Of a DNA stretch of 59,963 nt, positions 15,820-24,756 are shown piece after piece (the stretch's first letter is position 1; every line of letters starts with the position of its first letter). A program made the position numbers and the translations under genes. The notes beneath the pieces were generated by a model. That model ran no database searches. It saw nothing but the letters and a program-made list of their open reading frames with translations, and was not told where the DNA came from. This DNA comes from Bacillota bacterium (GTDB taxonomy: Bacteria > Bacillota > Dethiobacteria > SKNC01): positions 1 to 59,963 of the forward strand of contig SKNC01000091.1 in NCBI GenBank assembly GCA_007120745.1. The letters are read 5' to 3'.

Positions 15820-15858
15820 TGCTTTGTAAGTAAAAAATTTTTAGGGGTGAAGCTTTTA

Positions 15859-18800
15859 ATGTTCAGCACTTTGAAAATGGGGGAAAGGGAAAGAAGAGAT
15901 TTTGCCCAGATTGACGAAGTATTAGACCTGCCGGACCTGGTGGAAGTTCAAAAAAGCTCTTATCAGTGGTTTCTTAACCAGGGTTTGCAGGAAATGTTTG
16001 ATGACATCTCTCCAATTAAAGACTTCACAGGAAACTTAATTTTAGAATTCATTGGCTACTCTCTGGGAGTACCCAAGTATTCCGTAGAGGAATGTAAAGA
16101 AAGAGACGTAACGTACGCAGTTCCCCTGCGGGTAAAAGTTCGGCTAATTAATAAAGAAACTGGAGAGGTAAAAGAGCAGGAAGTATTTATGGGGGATTTT
16201 CCCCTGATGACTGAAAACGGCACATTTATTATTAACGGTGCCGAAAGAGTCATCGTCAGTCAGCTGGTACGTTCTCCCGGTGTTTATTATAACTCCTCCT
16301 GGGATATGAGCGGAAAGCTTTTATTTACCGGAACCATTATTCCAAACCGTGGAGCCTGGCTGGAGTTTGAAACCGATTCCAACGATGTGATATTTGTCAG
16401 GGTGGACAGGACCCGTAAGGTCCCTGTAACCGTGCTGCTGAGAGCCATTGGATCCGAAACAGATCAAGACTTAAAAAAACTTTTTGATAACGACCCCAGG
16501 ATAGACAGTACATTAGAAAAAGACCACACTGATTCCAGTGAATCCGGTCTTTTGGAAATCTATAAAAGGCTCAGGCCGGGAGAACCGTTGAATGTGGAAA
16601 ATGCCCGGTCTCTTTTCGAATCCCTCTTTTTTGACCCCAGGCGGTATGATTTTGCCCATGTGGGGCGTTACAAGGTAAATAAAAAACTTTCGCTGACCAA
16701 TCGAATTATTGGAAGGCTTTTGGCAGAAGATGTAATGGACCCGGAAAATAAAGCGGTCCTGGTTGAGGCCAATCAGAGGGTTACGGAGAAGGTTTGCGAC
16801 CTTTTAAAGGAAAAGAAAATAGAAAAAGTAAAAGTGTACGGAGAAGATAATAAAGTTTGCACCGTGTTTACCAACGGTGATGTAGATTTAAAAGTTAAAA
16901 ATTTAACCCGGGAGGATATACTGGCCTCCGTGGGCTACCTGCTGAACTTGATGGACGGCCTGGGTACCACGGATGACATAGACCACCTGGGGAACCGGCG
17001 CCTGCGCAGCGTTGGAGAACTGCTGCAAAACCAGTTTCGAATTGGCCTGTCCCGGATGGAAAGAGTGGTTCGGGAAAGAATGACCATTCAGGATGTAGAT
17101 GCCATTACTCCCCAGGCGCTTATCAATATTCGTCCGGTTATTGCTTCCATTAAAGAGTTTTTCGGTTCAAGCCAGCTATCTCAATTTATGGACCAGACAA
17201 ATCCCCTGGCGGAATTGACTCACAAAAGGAGACTCAGCGCACTGGGTCCCGGGGGATTAAGCCGGGAGAGGGCAGGCTTTGAAGTAAGGGACGTTCACCA
17301 CTCTCACTATGGAAGGATGTGCCCTATTGAAACTCCTGAAGGGCCCAACATTGGACTGATTGGTTCCTTAAGTACGTACGCCAGAATTAATAAGTATGGT
17401 TTTATTGAGACCCCTTATCGAAAGGTGGACAAAGAAAGAGGAATTGCTACGGAGGAGATTGTCTATTTGACCGCAGATGACGAAGACAATTTTGTCATTG
17501 CCCAGGCCAATGCCCGCCTGGACGAAAAAGGACATTTTCTCAGCAATTTAATCAGCTGCCGTTTCAAACACGAAGTATTGACCAGGCCTCCCCAGGAGAT
17601 CGACTACATGGATGTATCTCCGAAACAGCTGGTCAGTGTAGCGACCGCGTTGATTCCTTTCCTGGAAAATGATGATGCCAACCGGGCCTTGATGGGCTCC
17701 AATATGCAGCGCCAGGCAGTTCCTCTTATGCAGACAGAGGCTCCTATGGTGGGAACAGGTATGGAGTATAAGGCTTCCAAAGATTCAGGAGTAGTGGTAA
17801 TCTGCCGGTCCGGTGGCGAAATAGTCAAAGTGACGGCAGAAGAGATTATCATAAAGAGGGATGATGAACTGGACTCCCGAATTATTAACGGAAGAACCGG
17901 AGAAATATTTGATAGTCCGGAACTTACTGCCCGTTTTGGGAAAGGGCTGGACACCTATAAACTGCAAAAATTTAAACGATCAAACCAGGGCACCTGCATG
18001 AACCAGAAACCTTTTGTTCGGAAAGGACAGCGGGTGGAAGAAGGCGATATCATTGCAGATGGCCCCTGCACCGATTTGGGTGAACTGGCCCTGGGTCGAA
18101 ACATACTGGTAGCTTTTATGCCCTGGGAAGGATATAACTACGAGGATGCCATTCTTCTCAGTGAAAAAGCGGTGAAAGAGGATGTATTTACCTCCATTCA
18201 TATAGAAGAATATGAAGCGGAAGCCCGGGACACCAAGCTGGGCCCGGAAGAAATCACCCGGGATATCCCCAATGTGGGGGAGGAAGCCCTGAAAGACCTG
18301 GATGAAAGGGGTATTATCCGATCCGGAGCGGAAGTTAGAGCCGGTGATATCCTGGTGGGGAAAGTGACTCCCAAGGGGGAAACGGAACTTACTGCGGAAG
18401 AAAGACTCCTGCGAGCCATCTTCGGTGAAAAAGCCCGGGAAGTCAGGGACACCTCTTTGAGGGTTCCTCATGGTGAGTCCGGCATGGTGGTGGACGTAAA
18501 GGTGTTTTCCCGGGAAGCGGGAGATGAACTTCCCCCTGGAGTGAACGAGCTGGTAAGGGTCTACGTAGCCCAGAAAAGAAAGATTTCCGAGGGCGACAAA
18601 ATGGCCGGCCGTCACGGCAATAAAGGGGTTATCGCCAGGATTCTGCCGGAGGAGGATATGCCTTTCCTTCCGGACGGTACTCCTGTAGAAATTGTCCTGA
18701 ATCCCCTGGGGGTTCCCTCAAGGATGAATATCGGACAGGTACTGGAAGCACACCTGGGTTGGGCCGCAAAAACCCTGGGGCTTCATATGGCCTCCCCGGT

Positions 18801-19686
18801 TTTTGACGGGGCCAACGAAGAAGACGTGTTTGACTGCTTAAGGGAAGCCGGCATACCTGAAAATGGAAAGACCGTCCTTTTTGACGGAAGGACAGGAGAA
18901 CCTTTTGATAATGAAGTTGCCGTGGGCTATGTGTATATGCTGAAACTGGCCCACCTGGTAGATGACAAAATACACGCCCGTTCCACCGGACCTTATTCCC
19001 TGGTTACCCAGCAGCCCCTGGGCGGTAAAGCACAGTTTGGGGGACAGAGATTTGGGGAAATGGAGGTCTGGGCCCTGGAAGCCTATGGCTCTGCCTATAC
19101 TTTACAGGAAATATTAACGGTAAAATCAGATGACGTGGTAGGCCGGGTAAAAACGTATGAGGCCATTGTCAAGGGAGAGAACATTCCGGAACCTGGAGTG
19201 CCGGAGTCCTTTAAGGTGCTGGTCAAAGAACTCCAGAGCCTGGGGATGGATGTTAAAGTCTTCAGTGAAGAAACTGGGGAGATCGCCATTCAGGAGGATG
19301 AAGAAGAGATAACCGACTTAAAGGAAGAACTGGAAATTGATATAGAGGGGAAAGAGTCTGGGGACGAAGTAGAGGACTCTGATGAACTGGAGGATCATCT
19401 AGAGGAGGATGAAAATTTAGAGGAAGATGCTGAAGATGTTGAAAACGCTGAAGACGCTCTTATCAAAGTATCCTTTTTAGATGACGAGCCGGAAATTGCA
19501 GAGGAACTGGATGATGTGGACTTCGACCTGGAGGAAGAAGATGATGTATTTGAAATTACCGGTGATAAGGAGGAAGATGAGGAGGATTTCCTGCTGGAAC
19601 CCCAGAGAAAAAAGAAAAACAGGTTTAAAGATATGTATATAGAGGACGACGAAGATGAAGATATAGACCTGGATGATTTAGAGTAA
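15859..19686 (+). CDS. rpoB: DNA-directed RNA polymerase subunit beta
   Basis: The catalytic beta subunit, about 1275 residues. The rifampicin-pocket region (FGSSQLSQFMDQ, about 435-446, then THKRRLSALGPGG) and the GRHGNKGVI segment near 920 are intact. From about residue 1147 the protein continues for about 129 residues in a very acidic tail dominated by Asp and Glu, with a short basic patch (QRKKKNRFK) near the end. This goes well beyond the Bacillus subtilis length of about 1190. ATG 15859 has AGGGGTGA eight bases upstream; GTG 15847 lies inside that site and is unlikely. rplKAJL are not upstream. rpoC follows after 55 bases. Confidence 0.98.
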   Translation: MFSTLKMGERERRDFAQIDEVLDLPDLVEVQKSSYQWFLNQGLQEMFDDISPIKDFTGNLILEFIGYSLGVPKYSVEECKERDVTYAVPLRVKVRLINKETGEVKEQEVFMGDFPLMTENGTFIINGAERVIVSQLVRSPGVYYNSSWDMSGKLLFTGTIIPNRGAWLEFETDSNDVIFVRVDRTRKVPVTVLLRAIGSETDQDLKKLFDNDPRIDSTLEKDHTDSSESGLLEIYKRLRPGEPLNVENARSLFESLFFDPRRYDFAHVGRYKVNKKLSLTNRIIGRLLAEDVMDPENKAVLVEANQRVTEKVCDLLKEKKIEKVKVYGEDNKVCTVFTNGDVDLKVKNLTREDILASVGYLLNLMDGLGTTDDIDHLGNRRLRSVGELLQNQFRIGLSRMERVVRERMTIQDVDAITPQALINIRPVIASIKEFFGSSQLSQFMDQTNPLAELTHKRRLSALGPGGLSRERAGFEVRDVHHSHYGRMCPIETPEGPNIGLIGSLSTYARINKYGFIETPYRKVDKERGIATEEIVYLTADDEDNFVIAQANARLDEKGHFLSNLISCRFKHEVLTRPPQEIDYMDVSPKQLVSVATALIPFLENDDANRALMGSNMQRQAVPLMQTEAPMVGTGMEYKASKDSGVVVICRSGGEIVKVTAEEIIIKRDDELDSRIINGRTGEIFDSPELTARFGKGLDTYKLQKFKRSNQGTCMNQKPFVRKGQRVEEGDIIADGPCTDLGELALGRNILVAFMPWEGYNYEDAILLSEKAVKEDVFTSIHIEEYEAEARDTKLGPEEITRDIPNVGEEALKDLDERGIIRSGAEVRAGDILVGKVTPKGETELTAEERLLRAIFGEKAREVRDTSLRVPHGESGMVVDVKVFSREAGDELPPGVNELVRVYVAQKRKISEGDKMAGRHGNKGVIARILPEEDMPFLPDGTPVEIVLNPLGVPSRMNIGQVLEAHLGWAAKTLGLHMASPVFDGANEEDVFDCLREAGIPENGKTVLFDGRTGEPFDNEVAVGYVYMLKLAHLVDDKIHARSTGPYSLVTQQPLGGKAQFGGQRFGEMEVWALEAYGSAYTLQEILTVKSDDVVGRVKTYEAIVKGENIPEPGVPESFKVLVKELQSLGMDVKVFSEETGEIAIQEDEEEITDLKEELEIDIEGKESGDEVEDSDELEDHLEEDENLEEDAEDVENAEDALIKVSFLDDEPEIAEELDDVDFDLEEEDDVFEITGDKEEDEEDFLLEPQRKKKNRFKDMYIEDDEDEDIDLDDLE

Positions 19687-19741
19687 TGTGGTTACGGAGT
19701 GCGAAGAATAATTAATTCATTTGAAGGGAGAGTAATAGCCC

Positions 19742-22700
19742 TTGTTCGATGCAAATAATTTTGATGCGTTAAAGATTGGATTGGCTTCCCCTGAGCAGAT
19801 CAGGGAATGGTCCCGGGGAGAAGTGAAAAAACCGGAAACCATAAACTACAGGACTTTAAAGCCGGAGCGGGAAGGCCTTTTCTGTGAAAAAATATTTGGT
19901 CCGCAGCGGGACTGGGAATGTCATTGCGGAAAATACAAAAGGGTCCGCTATAAGGGCATTGTATGCGATCGCTGTGGGGTAGAGGTTACCCGATCAAAAG
20001 TGCGGCGGGAGAGAATGGGACACATTGAACTGGCAGCGCCTGTTTCCCATATCTGGTATTTTAAAGGGATCCCCAGCCGCCTGGGACTTCTGCTGGATAT
20101 GTCTCCCCGGGCCCTGGAAAAAATCCTTTATTTTGCCGCGTACGTGGTGATTGACCCCGGTGAAACCGGTCTGACTAAAAAGCAGCTGCTGACGGAAACG
20201 GAGTACCGGGAACTGCTGGAACAGCACAGCCAGGAGTTTAAGGCCGGAAAAGGATTCAAAGCGGAGATGGGAGCAGAGGCTGTAAAGAAGCTTCTAGGTG
20301 AGATTGATTTAGAACAGCTTTCCAGGGAGCTTCGTTCAGAATTAAAGTCCACTACCGGCCAGAAAAGAATCAGGGCGGTTCGCCGCCTGGAGGTGGCGGA
20401 GGCCTTTCGCAAATCCAAGAATTTTCCTTCCTGGATGGTTTTAGATGTCATTCCGGTGATTCCTCCGGACCTTCGCCCCATGGTACAGCTTGACGGCGGC
20501 AGGTTTGCCACCTCTGATTTAAATGACCTTTATCGAAGAGTCATTAACCGAAACAACCGGTTAAAAAGACTGCTGGACCTGGGAGCTCCCGATATTATCG
20601 TGCGCAACGAAAAGAGAATGCTGCAGGAAGCGGTTGACGCTTTAATCGACAATGGCCGGCGGGGAAGGCCCGTAACGGGCCCAGGAAATCGTCCTCTGAA
20701 ATCCCTGAGTGATATGCTCAAAGGGAAGCAGGGACGTTTCCGTCAAAACCTGCTGGGCAAAAGGGTAGACTATTCCGGCCGTTCGGTAATCGTGGTAGGT
20801 CCCGAACTAAAAATCTATCAATGCGGGCTGCCTAAAGAAATGGCCTTAGAGCTTTTCAAACCTTTTGTCATGAAAAAACTGGTGAATGATGGCTTAGCCC
20901 ACAACATCAAGAGTGCCAAGCGCATGGTGGAAAAGGTAAGGCCGGAGGTTTGGGATGTTCTGGAGGAGGTCATTAAGGACCACCCGGTACTTTTGAACCG
21001 GGCACCCACACTGCACCGCCTGGGAATTCAGGCTTTTGAGCCGGTTTTGGTAGAGGGAAGGGCCATTCAAATCCATCCCCTGGTATGTACCGCTTATAAC
21101 GCCGACTTTGACGGTGACCAGATGGCGGTTCACGTGCCCCTGTCCGCCGAAGCCCAGGCGGAAGCACGCCTGCTCATGCTCTCGGCCCATAATATTTTGA
21201 ACCCTAAAGATGGAGCACCGGTTACCACTCCCACTCAGGACATGGTGCTGGGATGTTATTATCTGACCATAGAAAAAGAAGGCGCCCGGGGTGAGGGCAA
21301 GTGTTTTTCCCACCCCATGGAGGCTATTATGGCGTACCATACCGGGGTAATTGATCTGCAGGCGAAGATCTGTGTAAGTATCAAGGATTATAAAAAAAGC
21401 TTTTCTCTTACCGGGAGTATAAATGAACTGCCGAATAAAGAAAATATGCCGAAGTATCTGATTACAACGGCAGGCAAGCTCATATTTAACGAGATATTCC
21501 CGGAGGATTTTCCCTTCATTAATTCTCATAAACTGGCTCAAAGTGTATCTGAAGATGATTTTATCTATAACAGTGGAACGGACCTCCTGGAAAAGGTGCG
21601 GCAGAGAGAAACCAGGGATACCATTAAAAAAGAGCTGCTGGGTAAGCTCATAGCCCTTTGCTTTCGAAAGTACGGAAGTACCCGGACAGCAGAAATTTTA
21701 GACCAGATGAAAAAACTGGGCTTTGCATATGCCACCAAAGCTGGGATTACCGTAGCTATTGCGGACATTATTATACCGGAGAAGAAACCTGAACTCATAT
21801 CTTCTTCTGAACAGGAAGTAGAAAAAATTGAGAAACAGTTTCGCCGGGGATTGATTACAGACGATGAGAGATATGACCGGGTAATTTCTGTCTGGACCAG
21901 GGCCCGGGAAGATGTTACGGAAGCCCTGATGAACAACCTGGACCGGTTTAACCCCATATACATGATGGCCCATTCAGGAGCCCGGGGTAACGTGGGACAG
22001 ATTTCTCAGCTGGCGGGGATGCGGGGACTGATGGCAGACCCCACCGGCCGTATTATCGACCTGCCTATTAAAGCCAACTTCAGAGAAGGTCTCACCGTGC
22101 TGGAATACTTTATTTCAACCCATGGAGCCAGGAAAGGACTGGCGGACACAGCCCTGAAAACGGCTGACTCCGGTTACCTGACCCGAAGGCTGGTGGATGT
22201 CTCCCAGGATGTCATCGTCCGGGAGGAGGACTGCGGAACGGAGAACGGTATTATAGTTACAGAAATTAAAGATGGTGGAGAGATTATCGAAGAGCTGTCC
22301 GACCGATTAATTGGCCGTTATGCCATGGAGGATACGTTACATCCCCAGACCGGTGAAGTAATTGTAGAAAAAAACCAGCTGATTGACGAAGAAAAAGGTC
22401 AGGAAATGTTGGATTCCGGCCTGGATGAAGCTCATATTCGATCTGTTCTGACCTGTCGTTCCCGCTACGGGGTGTGTGTTAAGTGTTACGGGCGAAACCT
22501 GGCAACCGGAAGAATCGTAGAAATTGGAGAATCCGTGGGAATCATTGCGGCTCAGTCTATTGGTGAGCCGGGTACCCAGCTGACCATGAGGACATTTCAT
22601 ACCGGGGGTGTGGCCGGTGATGACATTACCCAGGGTCTTCCCAGAATCGAAGAACTTTTTGAAGCCAGAAAGCCCAAGGGCTTGGCCATCATCAGTGAAA

Positions 22701-23461
22701 TTGAAGGAACTATTGAAATTCGAGAGACCCGAAACAAGAGAGAGGTCAGGGTCGTGCCTCAGTATGGTGAGGCGAAACTTTACAGTGTCCCCTATGGGGC
22801 CAGGTTAAAAGCTGCCAGTGGTGATGAAATTTCCGCGGGAACAGAATTAACCGAGGGCTCCATTAATCCCCACGACCTGCTGAAAGTAAAAGGGGCCAGG
22901 GGAGTACAGCTTTATCTTCTTCAGGAGGTGCAGCGGGTTTACAAGTTCCAGGGCGTGGACATTAATGATAAACACGTAGAAGTAATTATTCGCCAGATGC
23001 TGAAGAAAGTAAAGGTGGAAGACGCCGGGGATACGGACCTGCTTCCGGGAGGCCTGGTGGATGTCTTTGAATTTGAAGATGTTAACCGGGCCGTGGAAGA
23101 AGAAGGCGGTCAGCCGGCTTCAGCCCGTCCGGTACTGCTAGGGATCACCAAAGCCTCCCTGGCAACGGACTCTTTCCTGTCCGCTGCTTCTTTCCAGGAA
23201 ACTACCCGGGTGCTTACCGAGGCGGCCATCAAGGGCCGGATCGATCCTCTCCTGGGATTGAAAGAGAATGTGATTATTGGAAAGCTGATTCCTGCGGGGA
23301 CCGGGATGTCCCGCTATCGTAATATTCGCATTATGATGCCTGCACAGGAACAGGAGCAGGAATTGATACAGGAGTATGAGCAGCAGTCAGATGAAATATT
23401 GGGTGAAGAAACTCTGGAAAGCCCGGCAGAAGCTGTTGACAACCCGAATTTGAAGTGGTAA
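19742..23461 (+). CDS. rpoC: DNA-directed RNA polymerase subunit beta'
   Basis: The largest polymerase subunit, 1239 residues, a normal Firmicutes size. The zinc-binding N-terminus has Cys60, Cys62, Cys75 and Cys78; the active-site Mg loop NADFDGDQ places its aspartates at 455, 457 and 459. The second zinc site (DCGTENG, then CRSRYGVCVKC) is complete. The start is TTG at 19742, matching the usual N-terminus (FDANNFDALKIGLASP); AAGGGAG lies 11 bases upstream. It shares a transcript with rpoB. Unlike rpoB there is no extended acidic tail, only a short Glu/Gln-rich end. Confidence 0.98.
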   Translation: MFDANNFDALKIGLASPEQIREWSRGEVKKPETINYRTLKPEREGLFCEKIFGPQRDWECHCGKYKRVRYKGIVCDRCGVEVTRSKVRRERMGHIELAAPVSHIWYFKGIPSRLGLLLDMSPRALEKILYFAAYVVIDPGETGLTKKQLLTETEYRELLEQHSQEFKAGKGFKAEMGAEAVKKLLGEIDLEQLSRELRSELKSTTGQKRIRAVRRLEVAEAFRKSKNFPSWMVLDVIPVIPPDLRPMVQLDGGRFATSDLNDLYRRVINRNNRLKRLLDLGAPDIIVRNEKRMLQEAVDALIDNGRRGRPVTGPGNRPLKSLSDMLKGKQGRFRQNLLGKRVDYSGRSVIVVGPELKIYQCGLPKEMALELFKPFVMKKLVNDGLAHNIKSAKRMVEKVRPEVWDVLEEVIKDHPVLLNRAPTLHRLGIQAFEPVLVEGRAIQIHPLVCTAYNADFDGDQMAVHVPLSAEAQAEARLLMLSAHNILNPKDGAPVTTPTQDMVLGCYYLTIEKEGARGEGKCFSHPMEAIMAYHTGVIDLQAKICVSIKDYKKSFSLTGSINELPNKENMPKYLITTAGKLIFNEIFPEDFPFINSHKLAQSVSEDDFIYNSGTDLLEKVRQRETRDTIKKELLGKLIALCFRKYGSTRTAEILDQMKKLGFAYATKAGITVAIADIIIPEKKPELISSSEQEVEKIEKQFRRGLITDDERYDRVISVWTRAREDVTEALMNNLDRFNPIYMMAHSGARGNVGQISQLAGMRGLMADPTGRIIDLPIKANFREGLTVLEYFISTHGARKGLADTALKTADSGYLTRRLVDVSQDVIVREEDCGTENGIIVTEIKDGGEIIEELSDRLIGRYAMEDTLHPQTGEVIVEKNQLIDEEKGQEMLDSGLDEAHIRSVLTCRSRYGVCVKCYGRNLATGRIVEIGESVGIIAAQSIGEPGTQLTMRTFHTGGVAGDDITQGLPRIEELFEARKPKGLAIISEIEGTIEIRETRNKREVRVVPQYGEAKLYSVPYGARLKAASGDEISAGTELTEGSINPHDLLKVKGARGVQLYLLQEVQRVYKFQGVDINDKHVEVIIRQMLKKVKVEDAGDTDLLPGGLVDVFEFEDVNRAVEEEGGQPASARPVLLGITKASLATDSFLSAASFQETTRVLTEAAIKGRIDPLLGLKENVIIGKLIPAGTGMSRYRNIRIMMPAQEQEQELIQEYEQQSDEILGEETLESPAEAVDNPNLKW

Positions 23462-23520
23462 ACTTATTGAGTGTGCCTTTTAACTTTCTGTTACTTCCTT
23501 ACGGTTAAGGAGGGAAAGAA

Positions 23521-23772
23521 ATGACATTGGAACGATTGCAGGGCGCCGGTAAGACAGTAATTGGTACCAAGCAGACAGTCAAAGCGGTCAAAAACCATGA
23601 GGCAAAACTGGTTTTTGTAGCCCAAGATGCAGAAAGCAGAATTATCAGGCCGGTACAGGACCTGTGTATAGAAAAAAATATTGAAATCATAGAAATTCCC
23701 CAGATGGATGAATTGGGAAAAGCCTGCGGTATTAAGGTAGGCGCAGCTATGGCTGCCATTTTAGAAGACTAG
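23521..23772 (+). CDS. rplGB: L7Ae-like K-turn RNA-binding protein
   Basis: An 83-residue protein of the L7Ae/L30e superfamily (YbxF/RplGB type), which binds kink-turn RNA. The conserved core KLVFVAQDAES (about 37-47) and the GIKVGAAMA segment near the C-terminus are diagnostic. Its place between rpoC and rpsL is conserved across Firmicutes. GGAGGGAAAGAA precedes the ATG. Some members bind K-turns in riboswitches or rRNA, but the physiological target is unclear. A hairpin terminator follows directly. Confidence 0.92.
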   Translation: MTLERLQGAGKTVIGTKQTVKAVKNHEAKLVFVAQDAESRIIRPVQDLCIEKNIEIIEIPQMDELGKACGIKVGAAMAAILED

Positions 23773-23777
23773 AATCC

Positions 23778-23812
23778 AGGGGCCGGAATTTCTGGCCCCT
23801 TTTTATTTTTAG
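23778..23812 (+). terminator. Intrinsic terminator or attenuator between the L7Ae-like gene and rpsL
   Basis: GGGGCC and GGCCCC (23779-23799) form a GC-rich stem around GGAATTTCT, followed by TTTTTATTTTT. This is a convincing rho-independent terminator inside an otherwise continuous rpoBC-str cluster. It probably lowers flow from rpoBC into rpsL, unless read-through or an internal promoter compensates. Confidence 0.8.
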
Positions 23813-23850
23813 GCATTTAGCATTTAAGTTTTACTGGAAGGAGGTGCAGC

Positions 23851-24222
23851 ATGCCTACCATAAGTCAACTGGTAAGAAAGGGACGGCGGGTGATTAAGAA
23901 AAAATCAACGTCTCCTGCCTTAGAAGAATCGCCCCAAAAGCGGGGTGTATGCACCAGGGTATCCACAACTACTCCCAAAAAACCCAACTCAGCCCTGAGA
24001 AAAATCGCCAGGGTCAGGCTCACCAATGGGATGGAAGTAACCGCTTATATTCCTGGTGTAGGCCATAACCTGCAGGAACACTCCGTTGTTCTGGTAAGGG
24101 GCGGTAGAGTAAAGGACCTGCCGGGAGTCAGATACCATTTGGTTAGAGGAGCCCTTGATTCCGCAGGAGTTGAAAACAGGGCACAAGCCCGAAGTAAATA
24201 CGGTACAAAACTAAAGAAGTAG
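23851..24222 (+). CDS. rpsL: 30S ribosomal protein S12
   Basis: Decoding-centre protein of the small subunit, 123 residues. The two conserved loops that contact the A site are intact: TPKKPNSALRK (Lys at the streptomycin position) and GGRVKDLPGVRYH. There is no sign of streptomycin-resistance substitutions. AAGGAGGTG precedes the ATG. First gene of the str block, 39 bases after a terminator hairpin. Confidence 0.98.
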   Translation: MPTISQLVRKGRRVIKKKSTSPALEESPQKRGVCTRVSTTTPKKPNSALRKIARVRLTNGMEVTAYIPGVGHNLQEHSVVLVRGGRVKDLPGVRYHLVRGALDSAGVENRAQARSKYGTKLKK

Positions 24223-24244
24223 TCTGGAAAGGAGGGAATGCCCG

Positions 24245-24715
24245 GTGCCAAGAAAAGGACCCGTGCCAAAACGGGATGTGTTAGCTGACCCGATTTATAA
24301 CAGCAAACTGGTAACACGCTTTATCAATAAGCTAATGCTGGACGGAAAAAGAGGAAAAGCCCAGGAAATCTTTTATTCTGCCCTGGACATTATAAAGGAT
24401 AAAACCGGCAGGGACCCCATGGAGGTTTTTGAAGAAGCCATCAAAAACGTTTCTCCTGTTTTAGAAGTAAAGCCCAGGAGAGTGGGAGGGGCCACCTACC
24501 AGGTGCCTCTGGAAGTAAGTCCTGACAGAAAAATGATACTGGCCATTCGCTGGCTGGTAGGTTACTCTCGGGCCAGAGGAGAAAAAACCATGGCCCAAAG
24601 GCTGGCCGGAGAAATTATGGATGCCGCCAGTTCTACCGGATCGTCTTTCAAAAAGAAAGAAGATACTCACAAAATGGCCGAAGCTAACAAGGCGTTTGCC
24701 CATTATAGATGGTAG
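24245..24715 (+). CDS. rpsG: 30S ribosomal protein S7
   Basis: Primary assembly protein of the 30S head, binding the 3' major domain of 16S rRNA near the E site; 156 residues, the standard length. The N-terminal PRKGPVPKRDV and the RWLVGYSRARGEKTM segment (about 100-114) are typical. Start GTG 24245 with AAGGAGGG upstream. It lies 22 bases after rpsL and precedes fusA. Confidence 0.98.
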   Translation: MPRKGPVPKRDVLADPIYNSKLVTRFINKLMLDGKRGKAQEIFYSALDIIKDKTGRDPMEVFEEAIKNVSPVLEVKPRRVGGATYQVPLEVSPDRKMILAIRWLVGYSRARGEKTMAQRLAGEIMDAASSTGSSFKKKEDTHKMAEANKAFAHYRW

Positions 24716-24756
24716 ATGCAGCTTATCATACTTTTTAAAGAAAGGGGGGATACTAG

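Noticed and set aside
17980..18615. Long minus-strand open frame opposite rpoB (and similar ones opposite rpoC and fusA)
   Set aside because: Created by codon bias of the real gene on the other strand; no ribosome binding site or family resemblance.
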